In this document: positions 1 through 8,078 of the stretch, one piece after another
Layout: each line of letters begins with the position of its first letter
How positions within the stretch are numbered: position 1 is the stretch's first letter
Translations under genes and position numbers: made by a program
The notes under the pieces: generated by a model
Seen by the model: the letters and a program-made list of their open reading frames with translations, nothing else
Database searches by the model: none
What the model was told of the DNA's origin: nothing
Assembly: GCA_947039005.1 (NCBI GenBank)
Contig: CAMQXY010000025.1
Span: forward strand, 1-34,744
Length of the DNA: 34,744 bases
Direction of reading: 5' to 3'
From: an uncultured Photobacterium sp.
GTDB taxonomy: Bacteria; Pseudomonadota; Gammaproteobacteria; Enterobacterales; Vibrionaceae

Positions 1-55
1 AGATCTGTTTTTTATAAAATTAAAACTAGCCTAAGTTTTAATTTAAATATTATTT

Positions 56-331
56 TTATGCAGCAATTGCTATTATTTTTTTATCATCAAATGCAATATG
101 AGTAGCAACGTTTATTTCTGACAACAATAAATAATTTTCTAATTTATTATTGGTATTCACTTCAATCACAATTTGTAAATGGTATTCAATCATCTCTCTA
201 AGGAATGAATAACAATTAATGGTATTACTAATATTTAATTGTTTATAGCATCCTTCCTTTGCATATACCCAAGCATTGTATGTGCACTTATCATTTTCGA
301 GTTGTGCAATAAATTCCGTAATATTTTTCAT
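56..331 (-). CDS. small hypothetical protein, 91 aa
   Basis: I do not recognise the family. The product is a small, soluble-looking protein without a signal peptide or clear membrane segment: polar N-terminus (MKNITEFIAQLENDKC), a central helix-like stretch (SFLREMIEYHLQIVIEV) and a hydrophobic C-terminus ending IIAIAA. The start is well supported by a Shine-Dalgarno AAGGA six bases before the ATG at 331. The gene stands alone. A 26-bp perfect palindrome lies about 62 bp upstream of the start, and an AT-rich inverted repeat (18-27 and 34-43) lies just past the stop. Base composition is low in GC, like the rest of this end of the window. It is probably a real gene because of the ribosome site and full-length frame, but no function can be assigned. 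Confidence 0.6.
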   Translation of the reverse strand: MKNITEFIAQLENDKCTYNAWVYAKEGCYKQLNISNTINCYSFLREMIEYHLQIVIEVNTNNKLENYLLLSEINVATHIAFDDKKIIAIAA

Positions 332-392
332 CTTTAATCCTTTAATGAACGAATCTATGCTATAGACCTAATTAGTATGCAGTAAAATTACG

Positions 393-418
393 TAACTAAA
401 AATATATATTTTTAGTTA
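393..418. repeat. 26-bp perfect palindrome upstream of the 91-aa gene
   Basis: Each 13-base arm reads TAACTAAAAATAT and its exact complement follows with no spacer. It lies about 62 bp upstream of the small gene ending the window on the minus strand and 174 bp before tag. It could be an operator or simply an AT-rich extrusion-prone dyad; nothing else in the window repeats it. Confidence 0.6.
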
Positions 419-591
419 ATATAAAGAATGTGAGATAGATAAGTATTTTGAAGTAATAATGATGCTTACGAATAACGTGTATTAAAATATCTTAGAATTA
501 AAGGGATTTAATGTTAGATATATTTATTAATGGTTGGTTTTTTTTATGATGCAGATGGTGCTTAATTGTTAACATTAAGGTTGACATTGTT

Positions 592-1191
592 ATGAAAGGT
601 CTGAAAAGTTGCTGTGCTTGGGCACTTAACTCTGACATAGAGCGTCAATATCATGATAATGAGTGGGGTGTATCCCATAAAAATGATAATTATTTGTTTG
701 AATTTTTAACATTAGAAGGCGCTCAAGCAGGGCTTAATTGGTATACTATTTTAAAAAAGCGTGCGAGTTATCGAGATGCCTTTGAAGGGTATGATATTGA
801 TAAACTTGCGGCCTATAATGAGCAAGAAATCGAGTTACGGATAACGGCAATCATTGCTCATTATGATGTTGTTCGCCATCGAGGTAAATTACGTTCTGTA
901 TTTACCAATGCCCGTGCCGCTAAAGTATTACAAATCCAATATGGTAGTTTAGCTACGCCATTGTGGCAATTTGTGAATAATGAGCCACAAATTAATCATT
1001 GGCAATCGAATGATCAAGTCCCAGTCACAACAGCAACATCACTTGCTCTTAGTCAATTTCTAAAACAGCATGGGTTTAAATTTATTGGTAATATAACCTG
1101 TTATGCATTTATGCAAGCGGTAGGAATGGTGAATGATCATACGATTAATTGTCATTGTTATCACCGTATTGCAAACGGCATAATAAAGTAA
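592..1191 (+). CDS. tag: DNA-3-methyladenine glycosylase I (Tag)
   Basis: Base-excision repair enzyme that removes 3-methyladenine from alkylated DNA in the cytoplasm. At 199 aa it is slightly longer than E. coli Tag (187 aa). Visible family signatures are the N-terminal Cys followed by W (SCCAWALNSD), YHDNEWGV with the zinc-binding His, LTLEGAQAGLNWYTIL containing the acidic residue of the base pocket, and the C-terminal DHTINCHCYHR with the H-x3-C pair that completes the zinc site. All zinc ligands known in E. coli Tag therefore appear to be kept. The ATG at 592 is preceded by AAGG, but about 12 bases away, so translation initiation may be modest. The next gene, a metal exporter, begins 82 bases later on the same strand; cotranscription is possible but not shown. 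Confidence 0.93.
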   Translation: MKGLKSCCAWALNSDIERQYHDNEWGVSHKNDNYLFEFLTLEGAQAGLNWYTILKKRASYRDAFEGYDIDKLAAYNEQEIELRITAIIAHYDVVRHRGKLRSVFTNARAAKVLQIQYGSLATPLWQFVNNEPQINHWQSNDQVPVTTATSLALSQFLKQHGFKFIGNITCYAFMQAVGMVNDHTINCHCYHRIANGIIK

Positions 1192-1273
1192 GCAGGAAGG
1201 TAAAAAAGATCACATTTTGTGAGTTAAATTCGTTATCATAATCGCATCCATTTTTCTTATTTTATGGGGCGTT

Positions 1274-2203
1274 ATGTCAAAGGCGGCAGTTAAGTTAATT
1301 CAGAAGGTTACCTGGGTTGGGTCTATTGCAAACATTGCTTTAGCATTTATAAAAATTACCATAGGTAAACTTACTGGCAGTCAGGCGCTTATTGCCGATG
1401 GTGTACACAGTTTTTCTGACTTGGTAACAGATACTGCTATTCTAATAGGCTCTCGTTATTGGACGGCACCTGCTGATAAGGAACATCCTTATGGGCATGG
1501 TCGTTTTGAAACATTAACTAATATTTTTATTGGCTTTATTTTAGCCATTGTGGGCATTGGTATCGGTTGGGATTCATTACATTCAATTAGTAGTGAATCA
1601 CACTCAGCCCCTGGTATGTTAGCGTTTAGTGCTGCTGTGGTGTCTATTGTTGTCAAAGAAGCACTTTATCGTTGGACGGCAATTCAAGCCAAAACAATTA
1701 ATAGTCGTGCATTGTATGCTAATGCTTGGCACCATCGTTCTGATGCATTAAGTTCATTACCCGTTGCTATTGCAGTGATAGCAAATTACTTTTTTCCAAC
1801 CTTTCATTATTTAGATCAAATTGCGGCATTGATTGTCACGGCGATGATTTTAAAAGCGTCGTTTGAAATTTTATGGCCAGCTATTTTAGAATTGACTGAA
1901 GCAAAAGCTGATTCTGATATTGAAAAACAAATTAAAGCGTATGCTGCTGAAGATAAAAATATCAAAGAAGTACATGCAATAAGAAGTCGTCGTACGGGTA
2001 GTACCATTTTATTGGATTTTCATTTATTAGTTGATCCTGAAATGAGCGTTGAACATGCTCATAATATTACCGAAAACTTTAAAACTCATTTATTGGATGA
2101 GTTAGATGAAGTTGTGGATATTATTATTCATATTGAGCCCTATAATTGCCAAGAACGAAAGGAAAATTTGTGCGGTGATGATTGCGATAAGATAAAAAAA
2201 TAG
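1274..2203 (+). CDS. cation diffusion facilitator family metal exporter
   Basis: Inner-membrane divalent-metal/proton antiporter of the CDF family, 309 aa. The sequence has six predicted membrane segments followed by a cytoplasmic C-terminal domain (about residue 210 onward) with the usual ferredoxin-like metal-sensing character. The transport site is H-x3-D in TM2 (HSFSD in ADGVHSFSDLVTD) and H-x3-D in TM5 (HHRSD in NAWHHRSDALSSL). HxxxD in both helices is the arrangement associated with zinc-type members, whereas FieF/YiiP has D in the first position, so I do not use the fieF name. The HPYGHGRFE loop after TM2 is also conserved in the family. GGGGCGTT precedes the ATG. A hairpin terminator follows the stop. 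Substrate (Zn, Fe, Mn, Co) is inferred only; no metal-responsive operator was recognised upstream. Confidence 0.9.
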   Translation: MSKAAVKLIQKVTWVGSIANIALAFIKITIGKLTGSQALIADGVHSFSDLVTDTAILIGSRYWTAPADKEHPYGHGRFETLTNIFIGFILAIVGIGIGWDSLHSISSESHSAPGMLAFSAAVVSIVVKEALYRWTAIQAKTINSRALYANAWHHRSDALSSLPVAIAVIANYFFPTFHYLDQIAALIVTAMILKASFEILWPAILELTEAKADSDIEKQIKAYAAEDKNIKEVHAIRSRRTGSTILLDFHLLVDPEMSVEHAHNITENFKTHLLDELDEVVDIIIHIEPYNCQERKENLCGDDCDKIKK

Positions 2204-2220
2204 CAGCGGATAGTTTAAGC

Positions 2221-2256
2221 GATAACAAGACCGATTATTAAGTCGGTCTTGTTATT
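2221..2256. terminator. shared hairpin between convergent CDF gene and lplA
   Basis: A stem with AACAAGACCGA pairing to TCGGTCTTGTT, extendable by two A-T pairs on the outside, lies between the CDF stop (2203) and the lplA stop (2278). The flanks are T/A rich rather than a clean U-run, so it is a moderate terminator serving both strands. Confidence 0.75.
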
Positions 2257-2277
2257 ATCTTAATCATTGTAATCACG

Positions 2278-3297
2278 TTAGTTAATGGTGTTGTGTAACC
2301 AACTATCAATATCCATTAATACATCATTATAGTGCGGATATTCGATAGTTAAATTATTAATAACAGTACTAATCGCTGCTGCATTATAAGGTTGGTTGAT
2401 TAATTGCTGTTCTAATAGTTCTAATGGTGCTGGATCTAAACTGTCGCTAAACAATTTTACATCAGTAATGTTACCTTTATTAATATCGAGATGAAGCTCA
2501 ACGCCGCCCCAAATAAAACGCTCATCAAGACTATGTGTAAATTGAGGTGTATTGCCAAAATTCCAGTCCCAGCGACTAAATTTAGCAAAGGTTTCATTAA
2601 AGCCCGTTAATTCAGGTAGTGCTTGTGGCGAAATATGTTCGGCTGCAACGTGTTCATTATAATAATCACAAAATGTCTCAATAATGGCATCACAGACCAT
2701 TTTATGATCAATATTATTGACGATTTGGTTAAGATTTGTCACACGTGAACGTACCGAGGTGATCCCTTTAGCTGCGAGTTTCTTTTTATCAGGATTAAGA
2801 TAATTTGCTAATCGTGTTAAATCGGCACTCAGTAATAATGTGCCATGATGAAAACCACGATCCATTGTCTCACGGTATGCTGAGCCTGAAAACTTACGTT
2901 CTCCCTCTGCATCTTCAACAACCAAATCATTACGGCCTGTTGCTTTACCATTAATACCAAGTTGTTTAAGTGCGGTAAGGACAATATCGGTTGATATTGT
3001 TTTATTGTAATCAGGCTTTCCTGCCATAAAGGTAAAATTGGTATTACCAAGATCATGAAATACCGCACCACCACCACTTTGGCGACGGGCAAGGGTAATA
3101 CCATCTTGCTCCATTTTAAGCGTATTACATTCTTTCCATGGGTTTTGTGCTCGTCCGATGACAACAGTATTGTCATTTCTCCATAAGAAGAGTACCCGTT
3201 GCTGGGGCGACATTGTCCGGAAAATAGCATCTTCTACAGCAAGATTGAACCATGGATTGGTTGAGTCTGAAATCAGCACTCTAATTTTTGATGACAT
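2278..3297 (-). CDS. lplA: lipoate-protein ligase A
   Basis: Activates free lipoate with ATP to lipoyl-AMP and transfers it to the lipoyl domains of PDH, OGDH and the glycine cleavage H protein (salvage route, cytoplasm). At 339 aa it matches E. coli LplA (338 aa) nearly end to end by eye. Signatures: [19 protein letters not shown], the substrate loop [16 protein letters not shown], the lysine-containing [12 protein letters not shown] that contacts lipoyl-[15 protein letters not shown] and [19 protein letters not shown]. The C-terminal accessory domain (about 250-339) is present with its [11 protein letters not shown] motif. Two ATGs are adjacent; I use the second ([12 protein letters not shown]) because AGGT lies seven bases before it and it matches the E. 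coli N-terminus; the first would add one residue. It converges on the CDF gene with a shared terminator. Confidence 0.95.
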   Translation of the reverse strand: MSSKIRVLISDSTNPWFNLAVEDAIFRTMSPQQRVLFLWRNDNTVVIGRAQNPWKECNTLKMEQDGITLARRQSGGGAVFHDLGNTNFTFMAGKPDYNKTISTDIVLTALKQLGINGKATGRNDLVVEDAEGERKFSGSAYRETMDRGFHHGTLLLSADLTRLANYLNPDKKKLAAKGITSVRSRVTNLNQIVNNIDHKMVCDAIIETFCDYYNEHVAAEHISPQALPELTGFNETFAKFSRWDWNFGNTPQFTHSLDERFIWGGVELHLDINKGNITDVKLFSDSLDPAPLELLEQQLINQPYNAAAISTVINNLTIEYPHYNDVLMDIDSWLHNTIN

Positions 3298-3400
3298 CAT
3301 GCATACCTGACTAAATGTGGATGCAATGAATTTACCCTGTGATTCGAAAGAGGTAAAGCGTGGTTAATATAGAAGAGGATATTTTGTTTAATAGCGGCAA

Positions 3401-3447
3401 TAAAAAAACCAAATCACATCCTATAAACTGGAGCAGATATGATTTGG
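3401..3447 (-). terminator. intrinsic terminator read on the minus strand
   Basis: A 12-bp stem, CCAAATCACATC (3409-3420) with GATATGATTTGG (3436-3447), has one G-U pair. Read on the minus strand it is followed directly by a run of seven T. It lies upstream of lplA and about 300 bases past the 39-aa gene, so the transcript it ends either has a long 3' region or starts between 3450 and 3750. Confidence 0.65.
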
Positions 3448-3681
3448 TAACATGTTTTTAATTATGGCTTGCCTAGAGAATCTTGTTGTTTTCTAGATCA
3501 TGAAATTAGAATAGCATTACAAAATTGATATAAAAATAGCGATAATTGCAAGGTAAGGTTACTGTTTGTCATTGTTTTATAAAAAGAATATTAGTAAATC
3601 ATAATAAATAAAACAGCAAGCTAACGAAGAATATTGAGAATGACAAGAAGGGAATATAAAGGAAGTAAATAAAGCAGTAAG

Positions 3682-3703
3682 AGCATGGATTGATCACCAT
3701 GCT
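3682..3703. repeat. 7-bp GC-containing hairpin
   Basis: AGCATGG and CCATGCT flank an 8-base loop. It sits 48 bases past the stop of the 39-aa gene. On neither strand is there a clean T-run, so it is a possible weak terminator or RNA stem only. Confidence 0.4.
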
Positions 3704-3750
3704 ACCTTTAATCTATTTATGGTATCAAAAGATATCCACCATTAGATTTG

Positions 3751-3870
3751 TTACTGATTGCTTGTTGTTTGTTCTGTTGGTGTTGGTTGACTTACTTGGT
3801 TAAAGACATCATACGTGATGAAGTAGCCAATCAGTAAAATGAGGGGGATGAATTTTATCCACTTGTTCAT
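3751..3870 (-). CDS. 39-aa single-pass membrane peptide
   Basis: A small frame reading MNKWIKFIPLILLIGYFITY and then DVFNQVSQPTPTEQTTSNQ. It has a short basic start, one hydrophobic helix (about residues 5-20) and a polar tail rich in Gln, Thr and Pro, the layout of small bitopic inner-membrane proteins with the tail outside. TTAGG lies about nine bases before the ATG. It stands alone in an 813-base gap between lplA and the MaoC gene, with a possible terminator hairpin at 3682-3703 and a clear one at 3401-3447. The family is unknown to me. Support is the membrane-peptide composition plus ribosome site; it could still be a chance frame. Confidence 0.5.
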   Translation of the reverse strand: MNKWIKFIPLILLIGYFITYDVFNQVSQPTPTEQTTSNQ

Positions 3871-4058
3871 AATTATACCTAACCCAAAAATGTTCGGCTA
3901 CCATACCAGCCTTCTTCATTGGGTAAATAACTATTAATGAAAAATTAGGTTTATATTATCAGATCAGCAAGATAGAAAAATAAATAACACAATGAATTGA
4001 ATGCTTTTTTTTGCTTCTTTCATTAAGTGGTTGTAATGAGTAATTGTAATAAATAGAT

Positions 4059-4082
4059 AAAAAGCCGACGAGTCGGCTTTTT
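4059..4082. terminator. strong bidirectional terminator after the MaoC gene
   Basis: AAAAAGCCGA pairs perfectly with TCGGCTTTTT around a CGAG loop, giving T-runs on both strands. It lies 32 bases past the MaoC stop and will end that transcript. Confidence 0.9.
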
Positions 4083-4113
4083 GGAAACAGGTATAGGTGT
4101 TCTGACTGTCAAA

Positions 4114-4803
4114 TTAGAAATAAAGGCGCATGACTGATTCAGCAACACAAGCTGGGCGACGGCAGCCTTCTATTTCAACGGTAATTTCTTGGACTATCTC
4201 TAATCCACGTTTAATGGGGGTTACCGATTGAATTTTTGTTCTTGCACGAATATTAACCCCTGTTTTTACAGGATAAGGGAATCGAACTTGGTTAAGGCCA
4301 TAATTGACAGTCATTTTTGCAGATGGAAATTTTGGACTAGCAGGATCGACACTGTCAGTTAAGACTGAGAGGAGTGAAAGCGTTAAAAAACCATGTGCGA
4401 TGGTTGTTTTAAATGGAGATTCTGCGGCTGCTTTTTGTGGATCGGTATGGATCCATTGATGATCGTCAGTAACATTAGCAAAGTTATTGATGCGTAACTG
4501 ATCGACGGTTAACCATTCACCGACATGAATTTCTTCACCTAATGATGCAGTAAGCTCAGCCATAACTTTAGTCGCTTCTGGGTGCATCTCAAGAACAATC
4601 GGATCAGAGACGGTGTCACCGTTAGATATTGATACGAGGTTATGATCTTTTACCCAAGTTGCAAAATGGCTGCTATTGGCTTTATTGAGGAATTCGATCC
4701 AATAATCACGGATCGATGGTGATAGCCAGTCTTTAAATTCAAACTGGTGATGTGATAACACGTCACGTTTACGTTTGATAAAATCGACTACTTTTACTTT
4801 CAT
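4114..4803 (-). CDS. MaoC-like (R)-specific enoyl-CoA hydratase
   Basis: Hotdog-fold acyl-CoA hydratase, 229 aa, probably acting on (R)-3-hydroxyacyl/enoyl-CoA in beta-oxidation or polyhydroxyalkanoate-related lipid metabolism. The diagnostic hydratase motif is plain near residue 125: INNFANVTDDHQWIHTDPQK followed by PFKTTIAHGFLTLSLLS, with the Asp-x4-His catalytic pair of MaoC/PhaJ proteins. The first ~80 residues (KRKRDVLSHHQFEFKDWLSP...) form an extra N-terminal region not needed for the fold, which is seen in longer MaoC proteins. I place the start at the ATG at 4803 (MKVKVVDFIK), preceded by AAGG about nine bases away; an ATG 30 bases further out has no ribosome site. A FadR-shaped 17-bp palindrome lies about 106 bp upstream. 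No pha or fad genes are adjacent, so the pathway is inferred. Confidence 0.88.
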   Translation of the reverse strand: MKVKVVDFIKRKRDVLSHHQFEFKDWLSPSIRDYWIEFLNKANSSHFATWVKDHNLVSISNGDTVSDPIVLEMHPEATKVMAELTASLGEEIHVGEWLTVDQLRINNFANVTDDHQWIHTDPQKAAAESPFKTTIAHGFLTLSLLSVLTDSVDPASPKFPSAKMTVNYGLNQVRFPYPVKTGVNIRARTKIQSVTPIKRGLEIVQEITVEIEGCRRPACVAESVMRLYF

Positions 4804-4882
4804 AGAGCATAACCTTAGTTTGAAATGCCACATCTGGGTTTGAGGCAGGGCATTGTAGCTATTATTTACAGTAGTACAACTG

Positions 4883-4902
4883 GTATTTTTTATAAAAAAT
4901 AC
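4883..4902. repeat. 20-bp perfect AT palindrome in the MaoC/astB divergent region
   Basis: GTATTTTTTA is followed directly by its exact complement. It lies seven bases from the 17-bp dyad at 4909-4925 in the divergent promoter region and may be part of the MaoC promoter. Confidence 0.5.
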
Positions 4903-4908
4903 TTATAA

Positions 4909-4925
4909 AACTCATCGGATGAGTT
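4909..4925. promoter_or_regulatory. 17-bp operator-like dyad, FadR-like geometry
   Basis: AACTCATC, one central G, then GATGAGTT: a perfect dyad with the same length and outer bases as the FadR operator (AACTGGTC-n-GACCAGTT) but CA/TG in place of the central GG/CC. It sits 106 bp upstream of the MaoC start and 211 bp before astB; a GntR-family regulator is an inference. The rest of 4804-5135 shows no ArgR box or other clear site. Confidence 0.45.
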
Positions 4926-5135
4926 GATTTTAAAGGATGTTGATACCGTTACGCAATAATTAAATGGCGTTTTTTAACGATTAGTATAAAACACTGAAGT
5001 TAACAGTAAAAAGCATTGCTAAATATTACTTATGAGGATAATAAACCATGAGGTCTTAACTGATACTGAAAGAAGGACAATAGCCACACGCTATAATAAT
5101 AGTATCTGCTTATATTGATCATGGAGGAAGTGTGG

Positions 5136-6473
5136 ATGATTGCACATGAAGCTAATTTTGATGGGTTAGTTGGACCAACACATAACTATAGTGGCTTATC
5201 GGTGGGAAATATTGCATCGGCAACTTACAGTCATCAAATATCAAACCCTAAGAGTGCGGCATTACAGGGTCTGAATAAAATGAAAGTGTTAGCTAATCTA
5301 GGATTGATCCAAGGGGTTATTGCTCCTCAGATGCGGCCGGATATAAAAATGCTCCGTCGATTAGGCTTTAATGGTAGTGATCGTTGTGTATTACAACAAG
5401 CATCACAACATGCTCCTAAGTTATTGACCAGTTGTTATTCAGCGTCAAGTATGTGGGCTGCCAATGCTGCAACAGTATCTCCTTCAGCAGATACTGCGGA
5501 TAAACGTGTACATTTTACCGTCGCTAATTTAGCTAGCCATTTTCATCGCTCAATCGAACATCAAACCACATCACGTATTTTGGCTGCGATGTTCAATAAT
5601 GATAATTATTTTTGTCATCATCAACCATTACCGGTATCGGCACAGTTAGGTGATGAAGGCGCAGCTAATCATAGTCGTTTTTGTCATCAGCATGGTGAAC
5701 CAGGGGTCGAAATGTTTGTTTTTGGACGCTATGGTTTTGATCAACGGCAACAAGCCCCAACACGTTATCCTGCACGACAGACCTATGAGGCCAGCGCAGC
5801 TATTGTGCGTTTACATCAATTAGATCCACAACGTGTTGTAATGGCACAACAGAATCCATTACTGATAGATCAAGGTGTATTTCATAATGATGTTATTGCC
5901 GTTGCTAATCAGCATACCTTATTTTGTCATCAACATGCTTTTTTAGATCAAGCTGATGTTTATCAGCAGTTACAGCAAAAAATGGGGATGGCACTTTCTA
6001 TTATAGAAGTACCCAATAATGTGATCAGTGTGGATGATGCGATTAGTAGTTATTTATTTAATTCGCAATTAGTGACCTTACCTAATGGTGATGTCAGTTT
6101 AGTTTTACCGCAACAGTGTCAACATAATCCACGGATATGGCAGTATATACAGCAGTTATTGCAAACATCGTCGGACATTAATCGAGTTGATTTATTTGAT
6201 TTGAATCAGAGTATGCAAAATGGTGGTGGGCCGGCATGTCTACGTTTAAGAGTGGTATTAACCGATCAAGAACAGCAAGCGGTGAATCCTGCAGTATTAT
6301 TAACGGATACATTATTTAAACGCTTACAAGTGTGGATTAACCGACATTATCGAGATCAGTTAGTAGAAGCTGATTTGGTTGATCCAGAGCTATTACATCA
6401 GTCACAAACAGCATTAGATGAGCTTACCCAGATCTTAAAATTAGGTGCGGTCTATGATTTTCAACGAGTATAA
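5136..6473 (+). CDS. astB: N-succinylarginine dihydrolase
   Basis: Second enzyme of the arginine succinyltransferase (AST) pathway: hydrolyses N2-succinylarginine to succinylornithine, 2 NH3 and CO2 in the cytoplasm. 445 aa against 447 in E. coli. The catalytic triad is visible at near-identical positions: Glu174 in [12 protein letters not shown], His250 in [12 protein letters not shown] and Cys368 in [13 protein letters not shown]. The N-terminal [19 protein letters not shown] is the family signature. The start is the ATG at 5136: GGAGGA lies seven bases before it and the protein then begins like E. coli AstB; upstream in-frame starts at 5115 and 5121 lack a ribosome site. Unlike the E. coli astCADBE operon the gene is alone here, so astC, A, D and E must lie elsewhere if the pathway is complete. 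No ArgR box was found upstream. Confidence 0.95.
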   Translation: MIAHEANFDGLVGPTHNYSGLSVGNIASATYSHQISNPKSAALQGLNKMKVLANLGLIQGVIAPQMRPDIKMLRRLGFNGSDRCVLQQASQHAPKLLTSCYSASSMWAANAATVSPSADTADKRVHFTVANLASHFHRSIEHQTTSRILAAMFNNDNYFCHHQPLPVSAQLGDEGAANHSRFCHQHGEPGVEMFVFGRYGFDQRQQAPTRYPARQTYEASAAIVRLHQLDPQRVVMAQQNPLLIDQGVFHNDVIAVANQHTLFCHQHAFLDQADVYQQLQQKMGMALSIIEVPNNVISVDDAISSYLFNSQLVTLPNGDVSLVLPQQCQHNPRIWQYIQQLLQTSSDINRVDLFDLNQSMQNGGGPACLRLRVVLTDQEQQAVNPAVLLTDTLFKRLQVWINRHYRDQLVEADLVDPELLHQSQTALDELTQILKLGAVYDFQRV

Positions 6474-6520
6474 TCCGCAGGTGAGTGTATAGATTAACTG
6501 CGAATTATAAACGTAGGGCA

Positions 6521-7003
6521 TTATTTTTTGTTAAAGATAGTTGAAGCGAAATTTTTCAGATTATTAAGATCCATTAAATCATCAATACTATGAATTTCAC
6601 CTACGGGTTGAACCAGTAAATTATGGTCAATATCACCACCCGGACTAGCCTGATCGATCATGGTAGGTAAAGCGTCTTGTAGGCCAACAATGACATCTTG
6701 CTCCTCCATTTTAAGTTCAGAGGCTAACGCGGCAAGTTTTTCTGAACTAAAGATAGTGGTTATGTGGGTGGCTGAAATATGGGCGTTAACATCGTTGCTA
6801 AGCCAAGAGGTGGCTATGTGGGATAAATCAGCTTGATGAAGATCTTGAATAATAGCTTGGAGGTTAACGTGTTGGCCTTGGGCGTTACCACTTAATAAAC
6901 GAGACAGTGCTGCAAAAATACTATTTTCATCGGTAAGTTGGGTATTTGCAGCTGATTGATTAAAAAATTGTGCTCCAATACGAACTATTTCTATTATATT
7001 CAT
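6521..7003 (-). CDS. YidB-like (DUF937) family protein
   Basis: A 160-aa protein of the YidB/DUF937 family, whose biochemical role is not established. The family pattern is visible: an N-terminal helix (IVRIGAQFFNQSA), LSRLLSGNAQGQHVNLQAI, DLSHIATSWLSNDVNAHIS, FSSEKLAALASELKMEEQD and the conserved end of the domain LQDALPTMIDQASPGGDID. About 30 residues after the domain are a variable tail. No signal peptide or membrane segment is seen, so it is probably cytoplasmic. The gene is convergent with astB; the 47-base gap holds only a weak imperfect repeat. It has no operon partner on its strand. Confidence 0.75.
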   Translation of the reverse strand: MNIIEIVRIGAQFFNQSAANTQLTDENSIFAALSRLLSGNAQGQHVNLQAIIQDLHQADLSHIATSWLSNDVNAHISATHITTIFSSEKLAALASELKMEEQDVIVGLQDALPTMIDQASPGGDIDHNLLVQPVGEIHSIDDLMDLNNLKNFASTIFNKK

Positions 7004-7223
7004 GACTAAAATTCCTTGCTTGATAAGATCATTATGCGGTTACTAAAAATAGTGATAAAGATGTCACGCATAAAATCTAATAAGCGCATGTTATATTTCC
7101 TATGGTGTCTATTTCAAGTGCTTATTAATAAACATGTGGTTAATAATACAAAAAGTAGATCAAATTATCAGCATTTTCGGACATTTTAATGTGAAAAAAG
7201 GTTATTGCAATGTACAGCAATGC

Positions 7224-7253
7224 TTGACCTATTTTAGAGCAAACAGAGATAAT
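7224..7253 (+). promoter_or_regulatory. sigma-70 type promoter for the yaiL-like gene
   Basis: TTGACC, an 18-base spacer and GATAAT, lying 63 bases before the start codon at 7316. The match to the -35 and -10 consensus is good. The rest of 7004-7315 shows nothing else apart from the dyad at 7257-7274. Confidence 0.55.
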
Positions 7254-7256
7254 GGT

Positions 7257-7274
7257 ACTCATTAATCAATGAGT
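7257..7274. repeat. ACTCATT/AATGAGT dyad in the 5' leader
   Basis: ACTCATT and AATGAGT are separated by four bases, just downstream of the predicted -10. A further ACTCAT at 7284-7289 can pair with the same AATGAGT, so two alternative hairpins are possible in the leader of the yaiL-like gene. Confidence 0.45.
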
Positions 7275-7315
7275 GAAATAATTACTCATCGCCACGAATA
7301 ATTGATGGAGTTTCA

Positions 7316-7837
7316 ATGGCAAAGCTAAGCCTACAAGAACAAATGCTAAAAGCTGGTCTTATTGATAAGAAGAAGCTAAAAAAAGCCGGTAAGACAACCA
7401 AGAAATCACGTACACAAGCAAAAGAAGCAAAAGCTGCTGTTGAGGAGAATCGTGTCTCTCAGTTAGAGAAAGATAAAGCACTTAATCGTCAGCGAGATGA
7501 AGACGCACAACAAAAAGCATTTATCTCACAAGTAAAACAATTGATAGAGATGAACCGCCTAGATCGTAATCATGGCGATATTGGCTATAACTTTACCGAT
7601 GGTACTACGGTTAAGAAAATTTATGTTGATAAGATAATCCAAACTCAGCTTGTGAATGGTCGTCTTGCGATTGCACGTTATCTTGATGGTTATGAAGTTA
7701 TTCCTGCGGCTGTTGCCGATAAGATTGCGCTTCGTGATCAAGAATCGATTGTACTGAATAATGTGGTTGATAAAAGTATTGTTGATGAAGATGATCCATA
7801 TGCAGATTTTGTTATCCCTGATGATTTGATGTGGTAA
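7316..7837 (+). CDS. DUF2058 family protein (YaiL-like)
   Basis: A 173-aa, strongly charged protein of the DUF2058/YaiL family, annotated in enterobacteria as nucleoid- or nucleoprotein-associated, with unknown mechanism. Family features: N-terminal SLQEQMLKAGLIDKKKLKK, a lysine/arginine-rich coiled-coil-like segment (about 20-75: KKSRTQAKEAKAAVEENRVS), then the folded C-terminal part beginning KQLIEMNRLDRNHGDIGYNFTDGTTVKKIYVD, and an acidic tail DEDDPYADFVIPDDLMW. The basic N-terminus and acidic C-terminus would suit RNA, DNA or ribosome contact, but that is inference. GGAG precedes the ATG. The gene is monocistronic: its own promoter lies upstream and a strong terminator follows within 17 bases. 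Confidence 0.85.
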   Translation: MAKLSLQEQMLKAGLIDKKKLKKAGKTTKKSRTQAKEAKAAVEENRVSQLEKDKALNRQRDEDAQQKAFISQVKQLIEMNRLDRNHGDIGYNFTDGTTVKKIYVDKIIQTQLVNGRLAIARYLDGYEVIPAAVADKIALRDQESIVLNNVVDKSIVDEDDPYADFVIPDDLMW

Positions 7838-7853
7838 AAACCATTCAATACAG

Positions 7854-7880
7854 AAAGCCTCTATTATAGAGGCTTTTTTT
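7854..7880 (+). terminator. intrinsic terminator of the yaiL-like gene
   Basis: AAAGCCTCTA pairs with TAGAGGCTTT around a TTA loop and continues into a run of seven T. Confidence 0.92.
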
Positions 7881-8038
7881 ATAACTAAAATATTTGGCGA
7901 AGGGATGTTTTAGGTATTACTGTTTTAAATGAGCCCACAAAAAGGGTAATGCGTCTTAATTAAAGTAATCGTTTGCTCATTAAATGTTGGTTAAAGGCGG
8001 TTGTAATTCAATGAAATAGGGAATATTTTAATGAGAGT

Positions 8039-8078
8039 ATTTATCATTTGCATTGTTGATACGATGACAATGATAAAT
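8039..8078. repeat. 10-bp inverted repeat upstream of the phosphohexomutase gene
   Basis: ATTTATCATT and AATGATAAAT are separated by 20 bases, about 90 bp before the start codon. A related ATGATAAT follows at 8087. It may be an operator or low-complexity sequence. Apart from this and the terminator I see no clear feature in 7838-8168. Confidence 0.35.

Noticed and set aside
1816-2007. Antisense frame inside the CDF transporter gene
   Set aside because: Opposite a clearly coding, conserved region; composition is a mirror of the real gene and there is no ribosome site.
4804-5135. ArgR box search before astB
   Set aside because: No stretch close to the ARG box consensus was found; only the FadR-like dyad and an AT palindrome.
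6465-6505. Imperfect repeat TATAATCCGCAG/CTGCGAATTATA after astB
   Set aside because: One internal mismatch, a long loop and no T-run; too weak to call a terminator.
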